DNA from: Macrostomum hystrix
Taxonomy: Eukaryota; Platyhelminthes; Macrostomidae
Reading direction: 5' to 3'
Assembly (NCBI GenBank): GCA_950097015.1
Contig: CATNEN010000001.1
Location: forward strand, 22,125,501-22,189,500
Length of the DNA stretch: 64,000 nt
Part shown: one piece after another, positions 31,077 through 42,062 of the stretch
Layout of the letters: each line of letters starts with the position of its first letter
How positions within the stretch are numbered: position 1 is the first letter of the stretch
Made by a program: the position numbers and the translations under genes
The notes under the pieces: model-generated
Databases searched by the model: none
What the model was told of the DNA's origin: nothing
Seen by the model: the letters and a program-made list of their open reading frames with translations, nothing else

Positions 31077-34000
31077 TCAGATGATGCCCGCCTTCCCAAG
31101 CAGGGCCAGCACGGAAGCACAGCATTCAAAGACCGCAGCGGGCTCCGGGCAGGGGCCCCAGAGGCGGCAGCGGTGGGCGGTCAGGGCGGGGCAGGCGAGG
31201 AGCACGTGGGCCGCCGTCTCGTCGCCCTCGCCACAGAGTCGACAGGTGGGGGCCACCGGGGCGCCAATCGCGGCCTGGAAGCCCCGGAGGGCATGGCAGC
31301 GGTCGGCGCGCAGCTGGCAGATCAGCCGCTCGTGCCGCCGCGAGAGGTCAGTCGGCGGAGGAGGCGGCAGGTGGCCCGAGGTGCAGGCGGCGTGCCAGGG
31401 CAGCGAGCTCGTGCCCGCAGCGTCGGCGGCCGCCGCGCGGTACAGCTGGTGCCAGCGGGCAAGGCAGTGGCGGCGAATGGCGGCCTGGGCCGCAGCCAGC
31501 GGGATGTGGGCCTCAGCCTGCGGCAGCGCGGAGCCGCGCTTGGCAATGGCATCGACCGCCTCGTTGCCAGGGATGCCCGCGTGGCCCGGGACCCACTGCA
31601 GGTGGACAGCGACGCCTCCGGCTGCGAGGTGGGAGAGGCTGGCCCAGATGGCATCGGCAGTGGTGACGCCCGTCGAGCCGGGGCCGGACTCGAGCGCAGC
31701 CAGCGCACTCAGGGAGTCCGAGCACACGCGGACCGGCGACAGCTCGGCCGGGTCCGGTGCCGCCAACACCCACTGGAGGGCCTCGGCGATGGCCACCAGC
31801 TCAGCGTGGAAGCTGGACGTCACGTGACCGGCTGGGACGCACAGTGCCGTGTCGGGCTCGACCAGGGCGCCGCTGCCGCCGGCCGAGACGCCATCCTTTG
31901 CCGCTCCGTCGGTCCAGATGGCCGTGCGGGCGGGCGGCAGGCCTGCCAGCGTTAGCTCAGCCGCCGCTCTCCGTGCCTCAGGCGGATCGCACCGGGAGGA
32001 GGGGGCGGACAGCTGCAGACCAAAGGTGACGGTGTCCAGGTTGGTCCAGGGAGGCGTCGCGGGGACAGCGCAAACGGGCTCGCGCGGGTAGCCGCTCAGG
32101 CCCGCGTCGGTGCTGACTCTGGTCGCCGTTTCCCGCCAGCCTCGGGCGCTCTGGAGGCGGCGGCGTGGGCCCTCGGCGGCCGCGCAGGCGAGCAGCGGGT
32201 TGTCGGGCGGGAGCCTGAGGGCGCGCTCGAGGAGAAGGCCGGCGTGCATCTCGGCGCGGACCGCCATCGGGGGCAGGCCGGCCTCTCGTTCTAGCACCTC
32301 CGACCTGGTGTTCCGAGGGCACCCGGTGATGACGCGCGCGCACAGGCGCTGGGCTCGGTCCAGCTGCTCAATGGCCGTCTTGCAGGCCGACGGCATCCAG
32401 GCGCCGGCCGCGTACTCCAGCACCGGCCGCACGTAGGCAGTGTAGAGCCGGCGCACGTCGGTCTGCTTGGCGCCCCAGCTGCTACCGGAGAGCGCGGCCA
32501 GGACGCCGCACCGGGCGCGGGCGCGGCCTGCGACGTTGGCGGCGTGTGCGGTGAAGCTCAGCAGGCGGTCCAGGATGACGCCGAGAAACCGGGGCTGGCG
32601 GTCCGTCGCGAGGGGGGCGTCGTTCAGCTGCAGCCGCAGCTCCCGGCTGGCCTCACCTGCGGTGGTGGAAAACAGGGATGCGGCGCACTTCTCCGGCGCC
32701 AGCTGCAGCCGCCACTTGTTTGCCCACTCGGCCGTCGCATCGATGGCCCGCTGCGCTTTCGCCTCGGCCTCCTCCACAGTCAGGCCTTGCACTGCAATGG
32801 CCAGGTCGTCCGCGTAGAGGAGCGGCGTGCAGTCGGGCGGCAGCTGGTCCGGCAGGTCGTTAATGAAAAGCGCGAAGAGCAGCGGGGCAAGAACGCTCCC
32901 CTGTGGTAAGCCCTCGCGGAAGAGCCGCCAGCTGCTCGTCGCGCCGTCGACCCTGACGGCGGCCCTTCGGTCGGCCAGGAAGCTGCTGAGCCAGCGGACC
33001 CCGGCAGCCGGGATGCCCGCGGCGTGGAGCTTGTGCAGCAGGCCCTGCTTCCAGACGGTGTCGTACGCCCTGCGGAAGTCGAACAGAACGACGACAGTCC
33101 GCCGGGCAGGGCTGGCCTGGTGACCATCACTGATGAGCTGGGTGAGCCTGGCGATCTGGTCCTCGGTGCAGCGCCGCTTGCGGAAGCCGGCCTGAGCCGG
33201 GTGCAGCAGCTGCCGGGACTCGGCCCACCAGTAGAGCCGCGCTTGGACCAGGCGCTCGGCCAGCTTGGCCATGGCGGAGGTCAGGGCGATCGGCCGGTAG
33301 GAGCCAATCACGTCGGCCGGCTTGCCCTTCTTCAGGATCGGCACGACGTGGGCGCGTCGCCACGCAGACGGGACCTCCCCCTTTGCCCAGGACTGGTTGA
33401 TCACGTACAGAGCCGCCCGGCGACCGGCGGGGCCGAGGTGCTGCAGGTGCTCGGCACAGATGCCGTCTGGTCCTGGGGCTTTCCTGGCCGGGAGGGAGCG
33501 AAGGACTCTGTCCAGCTCGCGAGACGAGAATTGCTTGCTAAAGTCTCCTGCCTCCGGGCTGTCAGCTTGTGCGGCGGCGCGGCTGCGGTGGTTCTCGCGG
33601 CGGAGGATGCGCGTCCTGCGGTCTTGCGGAAGGCGGCTCACGGCGGCGTACTCCTTGGCGTAAGCCTCGGCGATGTCCTTTGGTCGGACGTAGAGCTTCT
33701 GGCCCACACGGAGCGCTGCATCCCGCTGCAGGTTGTTGCTTCTGCCGTCAAGGGAGCGAACGACTCTCCAGATCTTTGAGTGGTCTGTGTCCGCTGCCAC
33801 CTCGCCGGCGAAGGCCCTCCAGCTGTCGCGCTTGGCGTCGGCGATGATCTTCTTGGCGTCTGCGCTGGCCTTGTTCCAGGCCGGCCGCTCGTTCGGATCG
33901 GCAGCGGCGGCGGCCCGCGCGGCCCGACGGCTCTTCACGGCGTCCTCGACCTCCGGGGTCCACCAGGCCTTCGGGGACGGCCGGGCCCCTCGCGGGATGA

Positions 34001-34965
34001 ACGCCTTGTCGGCCGTCATGATGGCCTCGGTCAGCAGCCGGTTGGCTTCGGTGGCCGTCGCGGGCGGCAGGGCGTCCCAGCCAGCCAGGGCCTCCTCGGT
34101 CTGCGCGCGGAAGCCGGCCCAGTCCGCTTTGGCCCAGGCCCGCCGGGCGGCGCCCGCTCTCTTGGCTGCGCCTCGGCTGCCATGAATGATGACGCTGATC
34201 GGCAGGTGGTCCGATCCGACGTCCCTCCGCACCTGCCACTCAGCCCGGCTGGCGAGCGACTTGTGGCACAGGCTGACGTCGGGCGCCGTCTGCCGAGCAT
34301 CGGCGCGGCGCGGCATGTGGGTGTGGCTGCCGTCATTCAGGATGCGCATGCCGGAAATAACGGACCATTCAAAGGCGGCCGTGCCCAGGTCCGTCTCTTC
34401 CGATTCGGGGTCCCAGGCCGGGTGGTGCGCGTTGAGGTCCCCCAGGATCACCGTGCTGGCACCTGACGGGAGCCACTGGGGGTTGAAACGCTGCACGCGG
34501 TCGTCGCCTTCGGCGTTTCTGATGGGCGGCACGTACAGGCAGTGAATGTCCAGGCTCTCGACCGTCTTCTCAGATGGGAAAACCCGGATGCCGGCCCACT
34601 CGGTGGAGACGTCCTCGGGGGCGCAGGGCCGCTCATGCAGCACCTCGTAGCGCAGCCCCTCGCGGATAAGGATCGCGACCCCTCCGCCGCGGGTGGGGCC
34701 ACCTGAGCGCCGGCCGCTCTGTCTGTGGCGCCAGACTGATTGAAGCCCGGCAGGCGTGGTTCCCTTCCTTCGGCGGTGTGGGTCTCTTGAAGACAGGCCA
34801 CGTCAACGCGCAGGTCTTGGCAACGACGCCCTCTGCGTTGAGTTGCAGGAGGTGCAGGCTGCTGGGGGCCTGAGCGCGCGCGGACCGACGGTCGGGCTGG
34901 CGCTTCGCGCCGCCGGGGGCCCGCCGTTGAGGCTCGGCAGGCTGCGTCGGCAGTTGGTCAGTCAT
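31077..34965 (-). pseudogene. Element B ORF2: endonuclease, reverse transcriptase, RNase H
   Basis: A 1,188-codon frame (31077-34643) holds most of the protein. The endonuclease N-terminus continues upstream to the ATG at 34965 through two frame changes (LHLLQLNAEG, then ACLQETHTAEG, then GVAILIREG). Further endonuclease motifs are GDLNAHHPAW and SDHLPISV. RT has GLPQGSVLAPLLF and YADDLAIAV, RNase H has IWTDGAAKDG and WVPGHAGIPGNEAVD, and the C-terminal motif is CRLCGEGDETAAHVLLACP. The domain order fits the I/R1/Jockey lineage with RNase H. Only the N-terminal shifts prevent a complete frame; sequencing error is an alternative. Confidence 0.9.
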
Positions 34966-35126
34966 TTAGGACCGGTTCGGACCGCCAGATGCTTGTTGGG
35001 CGGTGAGATAGGGCTGTGCTGTGCTGTGCTTTGCTGGGCTTTGGGAGGGCCCGTTTGATGGCCTGCATTTCGTAGGACTTGCGTCCTCCGGGGGGCACCT
35101 CGTGGAGGCGCAGGCCATTGCCCCCC
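34958..35126 (-). pseudogene. Element B ORF1, C-terminal remnant
   Basis: The frame ends ...GGRKSYEMQAIKRALPKP...VLND at a TGA overlapping the ORF2 start (ATGACTGA shared by both). The rest of ORF1 is missing because the insertion is 5' truncated at the target duplication. The overlap suggests coupled or reinitiated translation of ORF2. Confidence 0.6.
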
Positions 35127-35281
35127 ACATCTGCCAGCTCGTCCGATACCTGAGGGCCACCGGGCGAGCAACCCTCCACCTCCTGGACTCTCCGGAGGAG
35201 GACCGCGCTGCGGACGCCGGCACCACCGGATCCCCATTTGGGGAAGGGACAGAGGAAGGAAAGGAGAATTTAAAGCCCTGA
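35127..35281 (+). pseudogene. Last codons of element A ORF2 beyond the B insertion
   Basis: The frame resumes as ICQLVRYLRATGRATLHLL and ends at a TGA at 35279-35281. It joins in frame with ENICQL at 31006-31021 on the other side of B. LxRYLRATGR-like ends are common in ORF2 proteins of this group. Confidence 0.8.
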
Positions 35282-35548
35282 CAAAATTACAAATTTTAAG
35301 TCCATTGGTGCTATTATGAAACCTTGTCACCAATTAAAATTACCTATTATCAAAGTTTAAACATTCGAAATTAATATTTAATGACCTTTAACGTAGTATT
35401 ACGTTTCGTAAATTCAAAATAATAACAAAAATATTATTTTTTACTTGCAATAGGTAACTTGCTGGTCTGAGCAAATAAGTATAAGTTATCACCCACTTTT
35501 TTTATTTATTTTGGTCGGGAACGGCTGAGGACTCGTTTATTGGCCGAG
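35282..35548. other. AT-rich spacer between element A and the tandem array
   Basis: Probably includes the 3' UTR of element A. No tail or target duplication for A was identified. Confidence 0.4.
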
Positions 35549-37260
35549 GTGTCCTAGGAAATCACTATGAAAGTTTTCCCTGTGAATTTGAACAGACTGT
35601 GTCTTTGAGCTCAGAGAACAGATTTGCAGTACAACACTTCTCTTTTTTGTTGCAATGCCTACTTCGCTGTATTCCGGGTCACGTATAAGCTTTGATATAA
35701 TGGAGTCTGGGCGATGAGATAGGCATGACCAGAACTGGAGGCTTCTTTTCTGTATATCATATAATAGAGGCAGTCTACCAAGTTCTGATCGGGCCCCATT
35801 GCTGTCAGTATTTTGACTGAGCTGTAGTATTGCCTTGCAGTTCCTAAAGTTAATTCTCTCTATTAAGCCCCGATCCCAGGGTCCCCAGTTCCAAGAAACA
35901 AAGGTGCCCCAGGCCTCTGGGGCATACAGGACTATGCTTTCAAACATGGCTGTGCAGAACAGCATTAGCTGCTTAAATTTGACGCTTCGGAATCCTGCCA
36001 ACTTCCTAAGAAAAATTATTGGGTAGTCACACTTTTTGCTAACTTCTATGGCGTGGGTATCGACTGTCCCCTTCGAGTTCATGTTAAATCCCAGGTATTT
36101 CCACTCTTGAACTGGTTCCCCAGTCGACACTGCATTATCAAATTATTTGCCCTTTTTGTTGGGGAGTCACATTGCCAAAGCTTCGTTTTTGTAATATTTA
36201 TTTCGTTTTTTGAAGCAAAAATCTGCTCCTTTGTCTAGACCCTTTTGTAGTTCTGTTAGATCTTCGCCGAAAATAACTAGGCCATCACAATAGAGTAAGT
36301 AGTTGATTTCTTCATTCATTATATCGGTGTTGATGTGGAATGACTCATTTAACATAGCACTCAATGGGCCTATGCATAGGGAAAATGGTAGCTGCGACAA
36401 GGGACAACCTTGTCTCACGCCATTTGTGATTGGACGGGCCTTTGTTGCTGTACTTTCCTATGTCCTTATCTGGAAATTTCCTTTTGTGCATATGCTCTGA
36501 ATCATTTTCATGATTGACGGGTTCACATAAAGATCTTTTTGTCATTTGATCAAGGTCGAGTGGTTAACCATATCAGAGGCACTTTTAAGATAGAAAAATA
36601 CTAGATGAAAGGCATTTTCTTTCGTCTTTTGCTCTGAATCAGTGTGAGCAGGGTGGCAATGTGGTCCGAAGTTCTATGACCTTTTTTGCTTTCGATTTGA
36701 TTAGAAGACAATAATAAAAATTTAAATTTGGTCATCGAGTTTGCCGTAGATAATTGATGCGAACAAACGTGTTATCGCAGGTAGCACACTGATGGGCCTA
36801 TAGTTTTCGGGGTCGATCGTTTCTGGGTCCTCTTTTGTAAATCGGGGTTGCTAACGCGACAGACCACGGCTGAGGTGTATAACCGAGTCTAAGTATTGCG
36901 TTGGATAGCTTAAGCAGCACGGGTTTTATTACTGCAATTGCATACAAAATGTGCTCGTCAGCTATCCCATCTATTCCTGCAGCCTTTCTTTTCTTTAGTT
37001 TTTTAACCGCCTTATCAATATCCTCAGCACTTATTGTTTCTATCGCCTGATTCCCTCCCGGACACTGATGTTGAAGACCAGCTGACCTCATTAATAATAC
37101 AATACAATTCGGCCTCGCTGCTTCTAGGCAACACAAAACGCGCTACTTTCTTTCCAAAATTGACTCCGCATAAGGAATCTACAACCAGTGTTTGATATAA
37201 ATGCTCTAAGAATACACCATTGCTAACTCTTGCTATTATCCTTAGCAGCTGCACAAGTCA
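35549..37260 (-). mobile_element. Non-LTR element C, copy 1 (3' truncated)
   Basis: Broken minus-strand frames carry a non-LTR RT: KKLKKRKAAGIDGIADEHIL (36798-37136), MRQGCPLSQLPFSLCIGPLS with a decayed LLYCDGLVIF box (36167-36418), then VQEWKYLGFNMNSKGT, YAPEAWG and ELGRLPLLYDIQKRSLQFW (35537-36130). The style suggests the CR1/Jockey superfamily; the clade is not resolved. The C-terminal zinc-like segment is absent in this copy. Frames are broken by many shifts, so it is long dead. Confidence 0.85.
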
Positions 37261-37281
37261 TTGCAAGTAAAATATGTTCTC

Positions 37282-39761
37282 TTACTTTTCATTCGGAGCT
37301 GTCGCATTTTTCAGAAGTTTCTGAGCACTCAGCTGTCCATTGTGCTCAGCGACTTGCCCAGGCCGCTCACCCTCCAGGTTTGTGGCTTGGAGACTGGCTC
37401 CGTGATTCAGAAGATGCTTGATCACCTGGTTATTGCCAGAAGCGGCTGCAAGGTGCAGGGAGGTGTTTCCATCCAGGTCTACGAGCCCATGCTTGGCCCC
37501 CAGTCTGAGCAGCAGTTGAGCACACTCTGCATGCTCATCTGTCGGATCGCAGCATCCGATGGCGGCCCACATGAGCGGAGTTCTGCAGTCCCAGTCTCTG
37601 AGGTCGCAGTTTTGGTTGTTAACCTCTCCGTCTAGTTGCTTCACATCGCCCTGAGAAGCCAGCTCGCCAAGTCGGACGGCGGTCTGAAATTCGTTATTTT
37701 TTATTGATATTCTTTCAGCTGCATAATAGAGCACGCCACAATAAACTTACCAGGACTTCGCTTTCTGTCTGGTTGAACTTCCATCTGGAAATAATATTTG
37801 AAACCACATTTGAGTAAATGTGTGCAATTAGTAAGTCTCAAAAGTACTTATATGGTACATTCCAACTGCCTCTTTCGCCATCCACTCACCGAATCAAAGC
37901 GCTGCAGATTCGTGTAGCGTCTAGTTTCCACGCCGTCCAATAGTACTTGGAGAAGTGTTGATCCGATAGACACTCGGATTCAGCCTTGAGAAGCAGTTCC
38001 ACCAGTTCAATATTCTCAATACCAATGGCCTTAGCGAGTTCAATGCAACTTCCATCTTTGTTCCTGGAGACCGCTGCTCCATTCCGTAAGAGCAGCTCTG
38101 CGATCGCTACATTTTCCTCATCCACAGCGAGCTGCAACGGCGTCCTGTCCTCACAGTCTCTGCAGTTGGGATCTGCTTCGGTCTCAGTCAGCAGCTGCTG
38201 TACCAGCGGTGTGTTGCCAGACAGAACTGCGCAGTGCAAAACCGTGTGTCGGAGAGAATCAGCGCTTCGAACATCAGCTCCTTTGTCGATCAAAATGTGA
38301 GCACACTCGGCATGTGACTCGCTGCCCTGAGCAAAGTCTTCCAGCGAAGCAGCTGCAGCACACAGCAGAGCAGTGCGATGAGGGAGATCAACTTGCCTCT
38401 CATCCACTGATGATGGGCTTGAACCCGCGATTCGAGCCACCAACGCTGCGTTCCCGTCCGCTGCCGCCTGGTGCAGAGAGACTGGTGCCGTCTGAAAATG
38501 CATTTGAGAAATTGAAATCAGCTTGAAGTGTGTAAGAAACGGAGGACTTGCTGCCATTCTGACGTCACTCACCAAGGGTGTTAAACTTGGTGTCGCCCGT
38601 TCATATGCAGAACTTCGCAACTCCCTGTAAGGAGGTTAGTCGTTTATTTGTTCATGCTTTAAAAATAACAAGTTTTTAGATATACGCTCGAAGATGAAAC
38701 ATGATTAGTGCGTACCGTCTTTCCACGATGTCCAGCCAACTTCCTGTCGTTCTGCACGGAACAGCCAGGCAAAAGAAGTGAATCGAGAAATTGTTGTCGT
38801 CCACCATTAACTTGAGTAGAAGTCGAACTGATGTCAGCAGAAGTTCATCGTCTTTATATTTCTCTGGGATGGGGTGCGCAGCCGTCAGCCGTGTTTTGAA
38901 ACTGCTGTACTTGTCCTCACAGTCATCAAAGGCTGTCACTGTGACAGTTACGGACCCGCTGCTTGCTTCAAACTCAATCAGGCTTGTGTCGTGGTTCGGC
39001 AGTCTGTCGTGCTGGTGATCTGCGCCCTTTTCGCTCAGGTACCAGTTGCTCATGCCAAGTTCATCAAAGAGCACACAAATGTGGATTGGCGTTGAGTTGC
39101 GTGACGCCGAGGCCATCAACAGCTTTTGTAGTTCTTCCACAAACCGCAAGGGCTGCTCACCCTTCAAGTCAAACGGTAGCCAGCCTAGAGGACACTCGGC
39201 TCCATCGTTGACTCGAATGCACAGGCTTGAGCCCTCCTCGGAGGCGGTGAGGAGTTTAGCGTCCGCAACCCGCACGAGATGCAGCAGCAAAAAGGCGGAG
39301 GAGAGAAAGCCAGCGATTCGCTTTTGATTTGGCCGTCTCTCGAAATCGAACAAACTCTCTGCCAAGGCAAGGTCGCACTGAAGCCTCAGCTCCGAGATCT
39401 GGCAGCCTTTGAGGCAGTTGAAGGCCACTCGAAATAAGTCGTAAAGTAGAAACTGACGGTGCTCATCGTTGCTTGGCAAATTCAGAGGGCTCCCATTGTC
39501 TAGAATCCGGCAAACTACCGAGTGATAGGGCGACATCCATGTGAAGTCGGACTTGTGAGAAGAGCTTTTGGCTTCGTTGGGGTTCGAAATGGACAGGACA
39601 AGCTCGCACATTCGATCTGCCTCTGATGGCGATGATGGCAGCAGCTTCAGCAGTGGAGGCTCTCCGGGAATCCGAGGCAGCGGCAGATCAGCATTCCGAT
39701 TAATGCGGCAGGTTTTGAGCAGCTCACTGAGGACACCACCGTATAAACTGAGCAGGGCCAT
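37282..39761 (-). CDS. Ankyrin gene exons 1-5, array copy 1 (joins downstream exons)
   Basis: Exons are complement 38716-39761 (1,046 nt), 38573-38624 (52), 37890-38491 (602), 37751-37784 (34) and 37286-37683 (398 to a donor GTAAGA, or to TAA at 37282). Phases match at every join. Exon 1 (about 349 residues) is an unrecognised domain. Exons 3 and 5 encode ankyrin repeats (LRHTVLHCAVLSGNTPLVQQLL, RTPLQLAVDEENVAIAELLL, CRTPLMWAAIG, NTSLHLAAASGNNQVIKHLL). If exon 5 ends at the TAA, the protein has 711 residues. If the overlapping donor is used, it can splice to exon 6 at 26255 and on to the kinase. This is the copy nearest those exons. Thr in LRHTVLHC distinguishes it. Confidence 0.75.
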
Positions 39762-40013
39762 GCTGTGGTGTTTAATGCGGAGCGAAGCAGCTTTGCAGTT
39801 TTTTCTCTAGAGCTTTCACGCGTAGTTTTGATAAGAAATAAAATGGAATGAAAAAATGCTCGTATGTTTCTGCTGACAGTCACAAAGCTTTTTTCAGGAA
39901 AAAAGGATGACACAGTTCTTGTGGCTTGGCTTTTATGGCATCGTAATTCAGGCCTTTCTCAACGACTCAGACCGAGTGATTATGCAACAATGGATAGCTC
40001 GCATGTTGGAGAG

Positions 40014-42040
40014 AAAGGATGGATGAAATGTCTCCAACGAAACTTTCCCTGACTGCCTTATAATTATCCCAGTTGCACCGGAATAGAAAATGTACTTCAT
40101 TTTCGATCCCGACTTTGCACTTCGGGCAAATTCTGTTTCCATAAGGGATTTTCGGGTGAACAGAACGCAGAGTTTCGCAGGCCAGTCTGTGATTTCCTAA
40201 ACGAAAATCTGACAGTATGCGCCTGTGTTCCGGATTTGAAACATTTTATAGATTTTTTTCACGTCAAAAATCCACTTGAAACTGCAGTAGAAATGGCTGA
40301 GCTTTGTAGAATTTTGCACCTTGTCTGCAGTGTCCTAGGAAATCACTATGAAAGTTTTCCCTGTGAATTTGAACAGACTGTGTCTTTGAGCTCAGAGAAC
40401 AGATTTGCAGTACAACACTTCTCTTTTTTGTTGCAATGCCTACTTCGCTGTATTCCGGGTCACGTATAAGCTTTGATATAATGGAGTCTGGGCGATGAGA
40501 TAGGCATGACCAGAACTGGAGGCTTCTTTTCTGTATATCATATAATAGAGGCAGTCTACCAAGTTCTGATCGGGCCCCATTGCTGTCAGTATTTTGACTG
40601 AGCTGTAGTATTGCCTGGCAGTTCCTAAAGTTAATTCTCTCTATTAAGCCCCGATCCCAGGGTCCCCAGTTCCAAGAAACAAAGGTGCCCCAGGCCTCTG
40701 GGGCATACAGGACTATGCTTTCAAACATGGCTGTGCAGAACAGCATTAGCTGCTTAAATTTGACGCTTCGGAATCCTGCCAACTTCCTAAGAAAAATTAT
40801 TGGGTAGTCACACTTTTTGCTAACTTCTATGGCGTGGGTATCGACTGTCCCCTTCGAGTTCATGTTAAATCCCAGGTATTTCCACTCTTGAACTGGTTCC
40901 CCAGTCGACACTGCATTATCAAATTATTTGCCCTTTTTGTTGGGGAGTCACATTGCCAAAGCTTCGTTTTTGTAATATTTATTTCGTTTTTTGAAGCAAA
41001 AATCTGCTCCTTTGTCTAGACCCTTTTGTAGTTCTGTTAGATCTTCGCCGAAAATAACTAGGCCATCACAATAGAGTAAGTAGTTGATTTCTTCATTCAT
41101 TATATCGGTGTTGATGTGGAATGACTCATTTAACATAGCACTCAATGGGCCTATGCATAGGGAAAATGGTAGCTGCGACAAGGGACAACCTTGTCTCACG
41201 CCATTTGTGATTGGACGGGCCTTTGTTGCTGTACTTTCCTATGTCCTTATCTGGAAATTTCCTTTTGTGCATATGCTCTGAATCATTTTCATGATTGACG
41301 GGTTCACATAAAGATCTTTTTGTCATTTGATCAAGGTCGAGTGGTTAACCATATCAGAGGCACTTTTAAGATAGAAAAATACTAGATGAAAGGCATTTTC
41401 TTTCGTCTTTTGCTCTGAATCAGTGTGAGCAGGGTGGCAATGTGGTCCGAAGTTCTATGACCTTTTTTGCTTTCGATTTGATTAGAAGACAATAATAAAA
41501 ATTTAAATTTGGTCATCGAGTTTGCCGTAGATAATTGATGCGAACAAACGTGTTATCGCAGGTAGCACACTGATGGGCCTATAGTTTTCGGGGTCGATCG
41601 TTTCTGGGTCCTCTTTTGTAAATCGGGGTTGCTAACGCGACAGACCACGGCTGAGGTGTATAACCGAGTCTAAGTATTGCGTTGGATAGCTTAAGCAGCA
41701 CGGGTTTTATTACTGCAATTGCATACAAAATGTGCTCGTCAGCTATCCCATCTATTCCTGCAGCCTTTCTTTTCTTTAGTTTTTTAACCGCCTTATCAAT
41801 ATCCTCAGCACTTATTGTTTCTATCGCCTGATTCCCTCCCGGACACTGATGTTGAAGACCAGCTGACCTCATTAATAATACAATACAATTCGGCCTCGCT
41901 GCTTCTAGGCAACACAAAACGCGCTACTTTCTTTCCAAAATTGACTCCGCATAAGGAATCTACAACCAGTGTTTGATATAAATGCTCTAAGAATACACCA
42001 TTGCTAACTCTTGCTATTATCCTTAGCAGCTGCACAAGTC
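40014..42040 (-). mobile_element. Non-LTR element C, copy 2
   Basis: Same decayed RT as copy 1, here with its C-terminal part (ICPKCKVGIENEVHFLFRC, about 40060-40135) ending next to the unit junction. One residue differs (NCQAIL for NCKAIL in the other copies). The element is 3' of the ankyrin exons and in the same orientation. Confidence 0.85.
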
Positions 42041-42062
42041 ATTGCAAGTAAAATATGTTCTC

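Larger units (their letters stand above)
31022..35126 (-). mobile_element. Non-LTR retrotransposon B inserted in element A
   Basis: On the minus strand B runs from about 35126 (5') to a (GAA)n tail at about 31022-31040 (3'). Both ends abut the same 13 bases of element A, acatctgccagct (31009-31021 and 35127-35139), a target-site duplication. It holds the last part of ORF1, a full-length but twice-frameshifted ORF2, a short 3' UTR and the tail. It is 5' truncated inside ORF1. Confidence 0.9.
26891..35281 (+). mobile_element. Non-LTR retrotransposon A, damaged and interrupted by element B
   Basis: Order: monomer array, ORF1 (27545-28810), start of ORF2 (about 29060-29140), reverse transcriptase and RNase H (29128-31021), then element B (31022-35126), then the last codons of A ORF2 (35127-35281). 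The endonuclease region is almost wholly missing, ORF1 and ORF2 each have a frameshift, and B splits the 3' end. The RT with RNase H and a C-terminal Cys-His motif suggest the I/R1/Jockey group; the clade was not resolved. Confidence 0.85.
35549..40013. repeat. Tandem 4.78-kb unit, copy 1 (left end incomplete)
   Basis: Corresponds to copies 2 and 3 at offsets of exactly 4,781 and 9,562 bp, lacking about 310 bp at the left end. Its left breakpoint (gtgtcctagg at 35549) lies inside the non-LTR C segment. Few base differences from the other copies (for example 38244 region, Thr against Ser). Confidence 0.95.
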
